Below, one piece after another: positions 8,518-16,513 of a stretch of 64,000 nucleotides of DNA. The stretch spans positions 496,001-560,000 of the forward strand of contig NZ_CP034245.1 of the NCBI RefSeq assembly GCF_003931875.1, read 5' to 3'. The number at the start of each line of letters is the position of its first letter. The first letter of the stretch is position 1. The DNA comes from Microbacterium sp. 10M-3C3 (GTDB taxonomy: Bacteria > Actinomycetota > Actinomycetes > Actinomycetales > Microbacteriaceae). The translations under genes were made by a program, and so were the position numbers. A model generated the notes under the pieces. It searched no databases and had not been told where the DNA came from. It worked only from the letters and a program-made list of their open reading frames with translations.

Positions 8518-9284
8518 CGTCCCCGAGCGCCGTCCCCGTCGTCACGGGCCTTCCCCGCTACGCGGCGGCGGTCGCCGAGCTCGCCCCCCGGGTACGCCTC
8601 GTCCGCGAGCGGCGAGGCGCCGTGGTCGTGGTCGATGGCACGCGGCGCTGGTGGCTGGACGCCGCGGAAGCCGCATCCGCCGGCGCGGTCGGCGTCGTCG
8701 TGGCCCAGCCGCGCCTCGCGCCGCCCGCCGACGCCCTCGAGGATGTGCGGATCCCGCTCGTGATCGCGCGGCGGCTGCTGCGCGCCGATGTGGGCGCGGA
8801 TGCCGGGCCCGACCGGGCGCCGCGACTGATCGTCGCCGATGCCGACGGGCCCGCCCACGGCCTCGCGACGTGGCTGCGCGACGTCGTCGGATGGTGCCGC
8901 GTCCTCGCCGGCGGCCCGGCGCGCATCGACCGCGCGGCGCGCTCGGCCGGTGCCCTCCTGGCCGCCGGGTCCACGCCCGCGGGGGTGCCGGTGTCGATCA
9001 CCGTCACGACGCGGGACGTCGGCGCCGCAGCGGCGTGCGCGCTCGTCGGCATCGGCGCGGAGCGCACCGAGGTCTCGTGGGACGAGGCGGCCGGCAGCGT
9101 CGACGTCGCCCGCATCGACGTCGACGGTCGGCACACCGCCGTGCCGTCCCGCGAGGGCGCCGAGCGCCTCGCGCTGCGGCGCGCGCTCGGGGCCGTGGTG
9201 GCCGGATCGGCGCCGGACGACCTCCGCGACCTGCGCGACGACGCCCGCACGGTCGAGGACATGCTGCGCATCGCCGGTTCATAA
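8514..9284 (+). CDS. Conserved hypothetical protein, oxidoreductase-associated
   Basis: A 256-residue protein from GTG 8514, translationally coupled (GTGA) to the Gfo/Idh/MocA gene. I do not recognise a specific family. It is Ala/Arg/Asp-rich, with alternating hydrophobic strands (VRLVRERRGAVVVVDG, AGAVGVVVAQPRLA, RLIVADADG) reminiscent of a Rossmann-like layout. Its end, REGAERLALRRALGAVVAG, recalls the C-terminal helix of Gfo/Idh/MocA proteins. No GxGxxG or CEKP motif is present, so it could be a degenerate oxidoreductase paralogue acting as partner of the preceding enzyme. No signal peptide or membrane segment is seen. Confidence 0.75.
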   Translation: MTSPSAVPVVTGLPRYAAAVAELAPRVRLVRERRGAVVVVDGTRRWWLDAAEAASAGAVGVVVAQPRLAPPADALEDVRIPLVIARRLLRADVGADAGPDRAPRLIVADADGPAHGLATWLRDVVGWCRVLAGGPARIDRAARSAGALLAAGSTPAGVPVSITVTTRDVGAAAACALVGIGAERTEVSWDEAAGSVDVARIDVDGRHTAVPSREGAERLALRRALGAVVAGSAPDDLRDLRDDARTVEDMLRIAGS

Positions 9285-9390
9285 CCGACGTCGATGCTCG
9301 GCATCGACACATCCGGCTTCCTCGCCTCGGCACTTCCGTCGGATAGTGGAAGAAGAGTCGGAACGAGCCGTCTCACGGAAAGGATCGAAG

Positions 9391-10407
9391 ATGATCAAGC
9401 TTCTCTCTCATCTCTCGTTCGTCGCGATCACGACTCCCGACGTCGAAGCGTCGGTGGACTTCTACGTCAACCGCGTGGGTCTGACGGTGGTCGCGCGCGA
9501 GGACGACCGCGTCTACCTCCGCTGCTGGGGCGACTACTACAGCTACTCGCTGGTCGTTGCGGAGGGCCCGGAGCCCGCGCTGGAGACCATGGCGTGGCGC
9601 ACGTCGTCGGCCGAGGCCCTCGAGGAGGCGGCCGGCCGCATCGAGGCCGCCGGCATCCAGGGCGAGTGGTTCGAGGGCCGCGGCATCGGCCGCGCGTACC
9701 GCTTCGTCGGCCCTCAGGGGCACCCCATGACGCTGCACTGGGACGTCGAGCGCCACCGCGCCGAGCCGCACACCGCGTCGATCTTCCCCGACCGTCCCGA
9801 GAAGCGCAGCTCCGTCGCCGGCGCTCCCCGCCAGCTCGACCACGTCACGATCGCCGCGAGCGACGTCGACGCGTTCGTGAAGTGGTATGTCGACGTGCTC
9901 GGCTTCCGCTTCATGGCCCGCACGGTACTCGACGAGGCTCCGATCTCGGTGTTCTCGGTGCTCACGACCAACGAGAAGTCGCACGACCTCGGGGTCGTGC
10001 TCGACGGCTCCACGCGTGCCGGCCGCATCAACCACTACGCGTTCTGGGTCGACACGCGCGAAGAGCTCCTCATCGCCGCCGACACCCTGATGGAGAACGG
10101 CGTCCCGATCGAGTACGGCCCGAACATCCACGGCATCGGCGAGCAGACGTTCCTGTACTACCGTGAGCCCTCGAGCCTGCGCATCGAGCTCAACACCGGT
10201 GGCTACCGCAACTACGTCCCCGACTGGGAGGCGAACACGTGGAAGCCGTCGCTGGGCTCGAACAACATGTACCGCAACGGCGCGATGCCGATGTCCATGA
10301 CCGAGTCGTTCCCGCCCGCCGACGGCCCGAGCGCCACGGAAGAGGGCGTCCCGGACGAGATCAAGGAAGCACTGTTCAACCCCTACGCCAAGCAGGGCCG
10401 GGGCTGA
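9391..10407 (+). CDS. Extradiol ring-cleavage dioxygenase, VOC family (catechol 2,3-dioxygenase-like)
   Basis: A 338-residue two-domain vicinal-oxygen-chelate protein. The N-terminal module (LSHLSFVAITTPDVEASVDFY) lacks metal ligands. The C-terminal module has H151 in LDHVTI, H215 in INHYAFW and E266 in LRIELNTGG, the 2-His-1-Glu Fe(II) site of type I extradiol dioxygenases. It starts at ATG 9391 after GGAAAGGATCGAAG. The 106-base gap from the preceding gene suggests its own promoter. It opens a catechol-type ring, and the following genes encode hydrolases for ring-cleavage products. The C-terminal tail of about 60 residues beyond the last ligand is slightly long for the family. The substrate is probably the aromatic aglycone or a derivative (inference). 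Confidence 0.92.
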   Translation: MIKLLSHLSFVAITTPDVEASVDFYVNRVGLTVVAREDDRVYLRCWGDYYSYSLVVAEGPEPALETMAWRTSSAEALEEAAGRIEAAGIQGEWFEGRGIGRAYRFVGPQGHPMTLHWDVERHRAEPHTASIFPDRPEKRSSVAGAPRQLDHVTIAASDVDAFVKWYVDVLGFRFMARTVLDEAPISVFSVLTTNEKSHDLGVVLDGSTRAGRINHYAFWVDTREELLIAADTLMENGVPIEYGPNIHGIGEQTFLYYREPSSLRIELNTGGYRNYVPDWEANTWKPSLGSNNMYRNGAMPMSMTESFPPADGPSATEEGVPDEIKEALFNPYAKQGRG

Positions 10408-10492
10408 CGCCGTGCGGGCGGCCCGCGAGGGCCGCCCGCACCGCCCGACCCCTGACACCGACTCGACGACGAGCCACGGAGACCCCGACGAC

Positions 10493-11467
10493 ATGACCAT
10501 CGACCGCTTCACCGGCGACTTCGCGCTGGCCCGCTACCGCGACGGAGACGGGGTGCGCCTGGGCCTCGTCCGAGGCGAGCGCATCCGCCCGCTCGATGCG
10601 ACGTCGCTCGGCGCCGCCTCGCTGAACGACTTCCTCGCGGCGCCCGACTGGGACCGCCTGGCCGCCCTCCCCGTCGACGGCGCGGACTCCCTCGCCCTGA
10701 GCGACGTCGTCCTGACCGCGCCCGTCGAGCCGCGCCAGGTGCTGCAGACGGGCGCCAACTACCGCCAGCACGTCATCGAGCTCGTCGCCGCGGGCCTCAC
10801 GCAGAACTCCGAACGAACACCGGAGGAGGCGCGCGCCTTCGCCGCCGACCTCATGGACAAGCGCGCCCGCGACGGTGAGCCGTACTTCTTCATCGGCCTT
10901 CCCGCGTGCGTCGTCGGCGACGACGTGCCGCTCGTGCTGCCCGCGTACAGCGAGGTGCACGACTGGGAGCTCGAGCTCGCCGTCGTCATCGGCCGCGAGG
11001 CGTTCCGCGTCTCCCGCGAGGACGCGCTCGACCATGTCGCCGGTTACACGATCGTCAACGACATCACGACGCGCGACCTCGTGTTCCGCAAGGACATGAA
11101 GGAGATCGGCACCGACTGGTACCGGAGCAAGAACGCGCCGGGGTTCCTGCCCACCGGCCCGTTCCTCGTGCCCGCGGCCGCGGTCGATCCCGCCGACACC
11201 GCGGTGCGGCTCGAGCTCAACGGCGACGTGATGCAGGATGCATCGACGTCCGACCTCCTCTTCGACGTGCCGTCGCTCGTGTCGGGCGCGTCGCAGACCA
11301 TGCCGCTGCTGCCCGGCGACCTGCTGCTCACCGGCAGTCCGGCCGGCAACGGCCAGCATTGGCGGCGGTTCCTGCGCGACGGCGACGTCATGACCGGCAC
11401 GATCGCGGGCCTGGGCACGCAGGTCGTCCGCTGCGTCGCCGAGCCCGGCGCGAACGGCGCCGCATGA
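10493..11467 (+). CDS. Fumarylacetoacetate hydrolase family protein
   Basis: A 324-residue protein starting at ATG 10493; the open frame extends upstream without a better start. The FAA-hydrolase core begins at VLQTGANYRQH (about residues 80-90). It contains YSEVHDWELELAVVIGRE, with the E-x-E metal ligands, then YTIVNDITTRDL, KNAPGFLPTGPF and LLTGSPAGNG, where most relatives have GTP. These enzymes hydrolyse or decarboxylate 2-oxo-acid products of meta ring cleavage. It follows the extradiol dioxygenase and overlaps the cyclase-family gene (ATGA). A second family member is encoded at 14642, so the pathway has two such steps or two substrates. Confidence 0.92.
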   Translation: MTIDRFTGDFALARYRDGDGVRLGLVRGERIRPLDATSLGAASLNDFLAAPDWDRLAALPVDGADSLALSDVVLTAPVEPRQVLQTGANYRQHVIELVAAGLTQNSERTPEEARAFAADLMDKRARDGEPYFFIGLPACVVGDDVPLVLPAYSEVHDWELELAVVIGREAFRVSREDALDHVAGYTIVNDITTRDLVFRKDMKEIGTDWYRSKNAPGFLPTGPFLVPAAAVDPADTAVRLELNGDVMQDASTSDLLFDVPSLVSGASQTMPLLPGDLLLTGSPAGNGQHWRRFLRDGDVMTGTIAGLGTQVVRCVAEPGANGAA

Positions 11468-12462
11468 GCGGGCTCGCCGAAGACCCGGGCGCCCTCGACC
11501 GCACCAACCCCGAGGGCGAGATCGGTGCGCGCGCCGACGCCTACCGCAACTGGGGGCGCTGGGGCGAGGACGACGTCCTGGGCACCCTCAACTTCATCGA
11601 GCCCGCCATGCGGGCCGCGGCCGCAGCGCTCGTGCGCGACGGCCGCGCGATCTCCCTCGCGCAGGCGTTCGACACCGACGGGCCGCAGCGCGGCTGGCGC
11701 CGGCGCACGAACCCCGTGCACACGATGACCGACACCGGAACCGACGCCGAGCGCGGCAACCAGGGCTTCCCGCACGGCATCGGCGGGGCGGACGACGTCA
11801 TCGCGATGCCGCTGCAGTGCTCCACCCAGTGGGACGGCCTCGGCCACATCTTCGATCACGGCAACGCGTGGAACGGCCGGCGGGCCGGCGACGTCGTCAC
11901 GAGCGACGGCGATCTGGTGACCGGCATCGAGCACGCCGCCGCGGCGATCGTCGGGCGCGGCGTGCTGCTGGACGTCGGGCGGGCGCTCCGCCCCGACACC
12001 GGGGAGCTCGAGGACGGGCACGCGATCACCGTCGCCGACCTCGAGGCGACGATCGCCGCGCAGGGCGCGACCAGCCAGGTCGGCCGCGGCGACGTCGTGC
12101 TCGTGCGCACCGGCCAGTACACGCGCACGCGGCGCGAGGGCTGGGGCGAGTACGCCGGCGGCCCGGCCCCCGGCCTGTCGCTCACGACGGCCGGATGGCT
12201 GCACCGCACCGAGATCGCCGCGATCGCGACCGACACGTGGGGCTTCGAAGTGCGGCCGAACGAGTTCGACGTGCCGGCGTTCCAGCCGCTGCATCAGGTC
12301 GTCATCCCGAACATGGGCCTGATGATCGGCGAGATGTGGAACCTCGACGAGCTCGCCGAGACGTGCGCCGCCGCGGGACGCTGGGAGTTCCTGCTCTCGG
12401 CGGCGCCGCTGCCGATCACGGGGGCCGTGGGCTCGCCCATCAACCCGATCGCCCTCCTCTGA
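11464..12462 (+). CDS. Cyclase family protein (kynurenine formamidase-like hydrolase)
   Basis: A 332-residue member of the PF04199 cyclase family. Signature elements are NWGRWGEDDVLGTLNFI near residue 30, QCSTQWDGLGHIF with the metal-binding H-x-D-type segment, GRGVLLDV, and GDVVLVRTGQY. These are metal-dependent hydrolases that open lactone, amide or formamide bonds, and the long form seen here is common in actinobacterial aromatic-degradation clusters. ATGA couples it to the preceding FAA hydrolase. A role opening a lactone or an enol-lactone aglycone intermediate is plausible but not shown. Confidence 0.9.
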   Translation: MSGLAEDPGALDRTNPEGEIGARADAYRNWGRWGEDDVLGTLNFIEPAMRAAAAALVRDGRAISLAQAFDTDGPQRGWRRRTNPVHTMTDTGTDAERGNQGFPHGIGGADDVIAMPLQCSTQWDGLGHIFDHGNAWNGRRAGDVVTSDGDLVTGIEHAAAAIVGRGVLLDVGRALRPDTGELEDGHAITVADLEATIAAQGATSQVGRGDVVLVRTGQYTRTRREGWGEYAGGPAPGLSLTTAGWLHRTEIAAIATDTWGFEVRPNEFDVPAFQPLHQVVIPNMGLMIGEMWNLDELAETCAAAGRWEFLLSAAPLPITGAVGSPINPIALL

Positions 12463-12507
12463 CCTTCCCATCCACCCTCCCCGAACCGGAACAGTGAGGT
12501 TTCGTCC

Positions 12508-13641
12508 ATGACCGCAGTGAACACCGTCGCGATCGTCGGAAGCGGAGTCGCGGGACTCGCGACCGGCATCCAGCTGGCCAAGGCCGGCGTCCAGGTCGAC
12601 CTCTTCGAGGCCAAGCCCGAACTGGGCACGGGTGGCTCGGGCATCTCCCTGCAGGGCAACGCCCTGCGCGTGTTCGACCAGCTCGGCGCGTGGGACGACA
12701 TCCGCGCGGCCGGCTACGCCTTCGAGGGGCTGAACCTGCGCGCTCCCGGCCCCGGCGCGCCGATCGTCGCGTCACTGCCCGACGTCAAGACCGGCGGCCC
12801 CGACTACCCCTCCGCGATGGGGATGCCGCGCGCCGAGCTCGCCCGCATCCTCTTCGAGCACGCGCAGCGCGCCGGCGTGCGCTTCCACTTCGGAAGCCGC
12901 GTCACCGCGATCACGCAGACCGACGAGGCCGTCGAGCTCGTCGTCGACGGAACACCGGCCGGCACGTTCGACCTCGTCGTGGGCGCCGACGGCATCAACA
13001 GCACGGTGCGCGAGCTCATCGGCATCACGACCAAGCCCGAGCCGACCGGCATGGGCATCTGGCGCACCTTCGTGTCCCGGCCCGCCGAGGTCGAGCGCAG
13101 CGAGCTCTACTACGGCGGCCCGGTCTACATCGCGGGCTACACCCCGACCGGCGCGAACAGCATGTACGCCTTCCTCGTCGAGAAGGCGCAGGATCGCACC
13201 GCGGTCGACGCCGACGAGGCGACGCGCATCATGGTGGAGGAGTCGCGCGCGTACGACGGGCCCTGGAACAGCATCCGGGCCGACCTCGAAGGCGGCGCCG
13301 CAGCGAACTACACGTGGTTCACGAAGCACATCGTGGATGCGCCGTGGAACCGTGGCCGGGTGGTCGTGATCGGCGACGCGGCGCACTCGTGCCCTCCCAC
13401 GATCGCGCAGGGCGCTCCGCAGGGGCTCGAAGACGCCGCGGTGCTGAGCGAGCTCCTGGTCGAGCGGGACGCGCTCGACCAGGAGCTGTGGGACACCTTC
13501 CACGCGCGGCGGATCCCGCGCGCCACCGCGGTCGTGCAGGCGTCCGTGCAGCTCGGGCAGTGGCAGATCGACGGCGACCGCGACGCGGACGCGGGCGGAC
13601 TCATCTTCGGCATCGCACAGCAGATGGCGGTGCCGGCATGA
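12508..13641 (+). CDS. FAD-dependent aromatic monooxygenase (PHBH/salicylate hydroxylase-like)
   Basis: A 377-residue group A flavoprotein monooxygenase. The N-terminal FAD motif is VAIVGSGVAGLATGIQLAKAG. The DG motif FDLVVGADGINSTVR and the GD motif VVVIGDAAHSCPPTIAQG are both complete. It starts at ATG 12508 after a 45-base gap with GTGAGG. Such enzymes use NAD(P)H and O2 to hydroxylate phenolic rings, producing catechols for extradiol cleavage, so it may prepare the substrate for the dioxygenase encoded at 9391. The stop overlaps the amidohydrolase start (ATGA). Confidence 0.93.
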   Translation: MTAVNTVAIVGSGVAGLATGIQLAKAGVQVDLFEAKPELGTGGSGISLQGNALRVFDQLGAWDDIRAAGYAFEGLNLRAPGPGAPIVASLPDVKTGGPDYPSAMGMPRAELARILFEHAQRAGVRFHFGSRVTAITQTDEAVELVVDGTPAGTFDLVVGADGINSTVRELIGITTKPEPTGMGIWRTFVSRPAEVERSELYYGGPVYIAGYTPTGANSMYAFLVEKAQDRTAVDADEATRIMVEESRAYDGPWNSIRADLEGGAAANYTWFTKHIVDAPWNRGRVVVIGDAAHSCPPTIAQGAPQGLEDAAVLSELLVERDALDQELWDTFHARRIPRATAVVQASVQLGQWQIDGDRDADAGGLIFGIAQQMAVPA

Positions 13642-14645
13642 GCGTCACCGACGTGCACGCCCACGTGCTGCTTCCCGGCATGCACGCCGAGGTGGAGCGG
13701 CGCGCCCCCGAGCTCGTCGCCGAGGCCGCCGATCTGGAGCGTCGCCGCAACGGCGTCGCGAGTCTCCAGGCCTCGGGCGCGATGGTCGGCGCCCGGATCC
13801 CGCAGCTCACCGACGTCTCGGTGCGTCTGGCGGCGATGGACGCGCGGGGCGTCGACCGCCAGTGGGTGAGCGTGTCGCCCAACCACTTCTACCCGTGGGC
13901 GCCGGAGGGGCTCGCGGTGTGGGTGGCGAGCGAGACGAACCGGCTCGTCGCCGAGCACGTCGCGCAGGCGCCCGACCGGCTCACCGGCCTCGGCGTCGTG
14001 CCGCTGCAGCACCCCGACCGGATCGTGGAGTACCTCGACGACGCCGTGCTCGGCCGCGGCCTCGCGGGGGTGGAGATCTCCTCCTTCGCGGGCGACGTCG
14101 AGTTGTCCGACCCGCGGCTCGAGCCGTTCTGGGCGCGCGCCGCGGAGCTGAAGGCGGTCGTGTTCCTGCACCCCTTCGGATGCAGCCTCGACGAGCGGCT
14201 CGATCGCTTCTACCTGTCCAACACGGTCGGGCAGCCGGTCGAGAACGCCGTCGCGCTGTCGCACCTGATCTTCGCCGGCGTCCTCGACCGGCACCCCGAG
14301 CTGCGCCTCGTCGCGGCCCACGGCGGCGGCTACCTCCCCACCGCGATCGGGCGCAGCGACCGCGCATGGCACGTGCGCCCCGAGGCGCACGGGTGCGCGC
14401 ACGCGCCGTCGACGTACCTGCGGCGGCTGTGGTTCGACACCGTCGTGCACGACGCCGGTGCGCTGCGCGCCCTCGTGGAGATCGCGGGTGCGTCGCAGGT
14501 CGTGCTCGGCAGCGACTTCCCCTTCGACATGGGACTGGACGACCCGGCGGCCTTCGTGCGCGATGCGGGCCTCGACGCCGACGTGGTCGCGGCGATCCTC
14601 GGTGGCAACGCCGACGCGCTGCTCGAGGCGAAGGTGCACGCATGA
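13638..14645 (+). CDS. Amidohydrolase family protein (amidohydrolase 2; ACMSD/decarboxylase-like)
   Basis: A 335-residue PF04909 TIM-barrel enzyme. It opens with the metal motif DVHAHV (H7, H9), followed by VVFLHPFG, LVAAHGGGYLP (His ligand/catalytic) and VLGSDFPFDMG with the catalytic Asp. Relatives include aminocarboxymuconate-semialdehyde decarboxylase and gamma-resorcylate-type decarboxylases, so removal of a carboxyl group from an aromatic acid or a ring-cleavage product is likely. It is coupled by ATGA overlaps to the genes on both sides. Confidence 0.92.
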   Translation: MSVTDVHAHVLLPGMHAEVERRAPELVAEAADLERRRNGVASLQASGAMVGARIPQLTDVSVRLAAMDARGVDRQWVSVSPNHFYPWAPEGLAVWVASETNRLVAEHVAQAPDRLTGLGVVPLQHPDRIVEYLDDAVLGRGLAGVEISSFAGDVELSDPRLEPFWARAAELKAVVFLHPFGCSLDERLDRFYLSNTVGQPVENAVALSHLIFAGVLDRHPELRLVAAHGGGYLPTAIGRSDRAWHVRPEAHGCAHAPSTYLRRLWFDTVVHDAGALRALVEIAGASQVVLGSDFPFDMGLDDPAAFVRDAGLDADVVAAILGGNADALLEAKVHA

Positions 14646-15628
14646 GGATCGCGCGCTGGCGCGACGGCGCCGACATCGGCGAGGGCTTCGTCATCGGCAA
14701 CCGCGTCGTGCCGTTCCCCGACGGGCTGACCGTCGCGCACGTCCTGTCGCAGGGCCTGCCGGCCGTCGCGGGACTCGCCGCGCGCGTCGAGGGCGAGCCG
14801 GGCACCGCCCTCGCGGACGTCGAGCTGCTCGCGCCGGTCGTCCCCGCGGCCATCCGCGACTTCGTCGCGTTCGAGGAGCATGTCGAGGGCATCAGCGCCT
14901 CCGTCGACGGGCGCGGCGAAGTCGTGCCGGAGTGGTACCAGGCGCCGACGTTCTACTTCACGAACCCCCACACGGTCCTCGGCCCCGGGCAGAGCGTGAC
15001 CCCTCCCGAGACGGAGCGGCTCGACTTCGAGCTCGAGGTGGCGGTCGTCCTCGGCGCGGTCGAGGGATCGGACGGCGTGAACCTCGCGCCCGAGGAGGCC
15101 GCCGGCCACATCTTCGGCTACACGATCATGAACGACTGGTCGGCGCGGGATCTGCAGGCGCGGGAGATGAAGGTGCGCCTCGGACCCGCGAAGGGCAAGG
15201 ACTTCGGCACCGCGCTGGGCCCGTGGATCGTCACGGCCGACGAGATGGCGGAGTACCTCGACGCCGAGGGCTTCCTCGAAGTGCGCGCCGAGGCGCGGAT
15301 CAACGGCGAGCTCGTCGGCGACGACCTCGTGTCGAACATGGGCTGGCCCTTCCCCGAGCTCGTCGCGTACGCGTCGCGCAACGCGCGCGTCGTACCCGGC
15401 GACGTGCTCGGCTCGGGCACCGTCGGAAACGGCGGGTGCCTCGGCGAACTGTGGGGACGCCGCGGCGCCCTCACACCCCCGCCGCTGCAGCCGGGTGACG
15501 TCGTCTCGTTCACGGTCGAAGGGCTCGGCGAGCTCTCCGGCACGGTCGGCGAGCCGGCGCCCGCGCCCCCGGTGCACGCGGCCCGGCCCCGCCCGCGCCG
15601 GCGACACCGCGACGACGCCGGAGCATGA
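14642..15628 (+). CDS. Fumarylacetoacetate hydrolase family protein
   Basis: A 328-residue protein, the second FAA-hydrolase of the cluster. It has a substrate-binding segment near residues 75-100 (FVAFEEHVEGI, where relatives often have an H-x-x-H type pattern), DFELEVAVVLG with the E-x-E ligands, YTIMNDWSARDLQ, GPAKGKDFGTALGPWIV and GSGTVGNG. The conserved DFGTALGPW block resembles longer actinobacterial FAA hydrolases. The last 25 residues (APPVHAARPRPRRRHRDD region) are Pro/Arg-rich and unlikely to be part of the fold. It overlaps both neighbours by four bases. Confidence 0.91.
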   Translation: MRIARWRDGADIGEGFVIGNRVVPFPDGLTVAHVLSQGLPAVAGLAARVEGEPGTALADVELLAPVVPAAIRDFVAFEEHVEGISASVDGRGEVVPEWYQAPTFYFTNPHTVLGPGQSVTPPETERLDFELEVAVVLGAVEGSDGVNLAPEEAAGHIFGYTIMNDWSARDLQAREMKVRLGPAKGKDFGTALGPWIVTADEMAEYLDAEGFLEVRAEARINGELVGDDLVSNMGWPFPELVAYASRNARVVPGDVLGSGTVGNGGCLGELWGRRGALTPPPLQPGDVVSFTVEGLGELSGTVGEPAPAPPVHAARPRPRRRHRDDAGA

Positions 15629-16389
15629 GCGAGGGCCTGCGCGACCGCACGGTGGTGGTCACCGGGGGCGCGCGCGGCCAGGGTCTCGCCGTGGTGCAGC
15701 GCCTGACCGCGGCGGGAGCGCGCGTGGTCGCCGTCGACCTCGACGACGCGCCGGAGCTCGGCGTGCCCGGAGTGCGGTACCGCGCGCTCGACGTCGCCGA
15801 CGAGGCCGCGTGGCGCGCGCTCGCCGACGAGCTGCGCGCCGACGGGCACGGCCCGGTGCGGGGCCTCGTGAACAACGCGGGCATCACGCATCGGGCGCGC
15901 GTCGGCGAGGTGGAGCGGGCGGCGTGGGAGCGGGTGCTCGCGGTGAACCTCACCGGGCCGCTGCTGGCGATCCAGGCGCTCGCGCCGCTCATGGCGGCGG
16001 GGTCGTCGATCGTCAACATCGGATCGGTCGCGGCGCTGAGCGGCCACTACCCCGTGGCGTACACGGCGTCGAAATGGGGTCTGCGCGGGCTCACCCACGC
16101 CGCCGCGGGCGAGCTCGGACCCCGTGGCATCCGGGTGTCCATCGTGCACCCCGGCTTCATCGAGACGGACATGACGGCGTCGGCGCCCGACGCGATGCGC
16201 ACGGCGCAGCGGCTCATCACACCGCTCGAGCGGACGGGCGAGCCGGACGACGTCGCGGCGGCGGTGGAGTTCCTGCTCTCGGATGCCGCGCGCTTCGTCA
16301 GCGGCGCCGAGCTCACCGTCGACGGTGGTCAGGCCTCGTCGGCCGGAGCGAAGGTGCTGTCGGATCGCCTGCGGGATTCTTCCGACTGA
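15625..16389 (+). CDS. Short-chain dehydrogenase/reductase (SDR)
   Basis: A 254-residue classical SDR. It has the cofactor motif TGGARGQG (TGxxxGxG), the structural NNAG motif, the Ser of IGSVAALSG and the catalytic YTASK (YxxxK). The end SGAELTVDGGQASS is typical of the FabG-like branch. It is coupled to the preceding FAA hydrolase by ATGA. It would reduce or oxidise a hydroxyl or ketone of an aglycone or sugar intermediate with NAD(P)H. Substrate unknown. Confidence 0.93.
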   Translation: MSEGLRDRTVVVTGGARGQGLAVVQRLTAAGARVVAVDLDDAPELGVPGVRYRALDVADEAAWRALADELRADGHGPVRGLVNNAGITHRARVGEVERAAWERVLAVNLTGPLLAIQALAPLMAAGSSIVNIGSVAALSGHYPVAYTASKWGLRGLTHAAAGELGPRGIRVSIVHPGFIETDMTASAPDAMRTAQRLITPLERTGEPDDVAAAVEFLLSDAARFVSGAELTVDGGQASSAGAKVLSDRLRDSSD

Positions 16390-16404
16390 TTCCGACAGAA
16401 GTGA

Positions 16405-16410
16405 TACGAT
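16405..16410 (+). promoter_or_regulatory. Possible -10 element before the MFS gene
   Basis: TACGAT follows two direct TTCCGAC copies (16380-16386 and 16390-16396) with 10-base spacing, framed by TTCT and AGAA. The arrangement looks like a promoter with a regulator site, but no convincing -35 is present. Confidence 0.35.
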
Positions 16411-16488
16411 GACACTGACGTCGGGGCCCGCTCAGGGTCCGATCGCCGGGGCGCAGGGGCCGCGGCGGCACACTCCGTCGCGTCGACG

Positions 16489-16504
16489 GCCCGATCGATC
16501 GGGC
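16489..16504. promoter_or_regulatory. Perfect 16-bp palindrome upstream of the MFS gene
   Basis: GCCCGATCGATCGGGC is a perfect palindrome ending 9 bases before ATG 16514. It may be an operator or a leader hairpin that limits access to the ribosome site. If the ATG at 16409 were the true start, it would be coding instead. Confidence 0.4.
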
Positions 16505-16513
16505 ACCCTTCGC

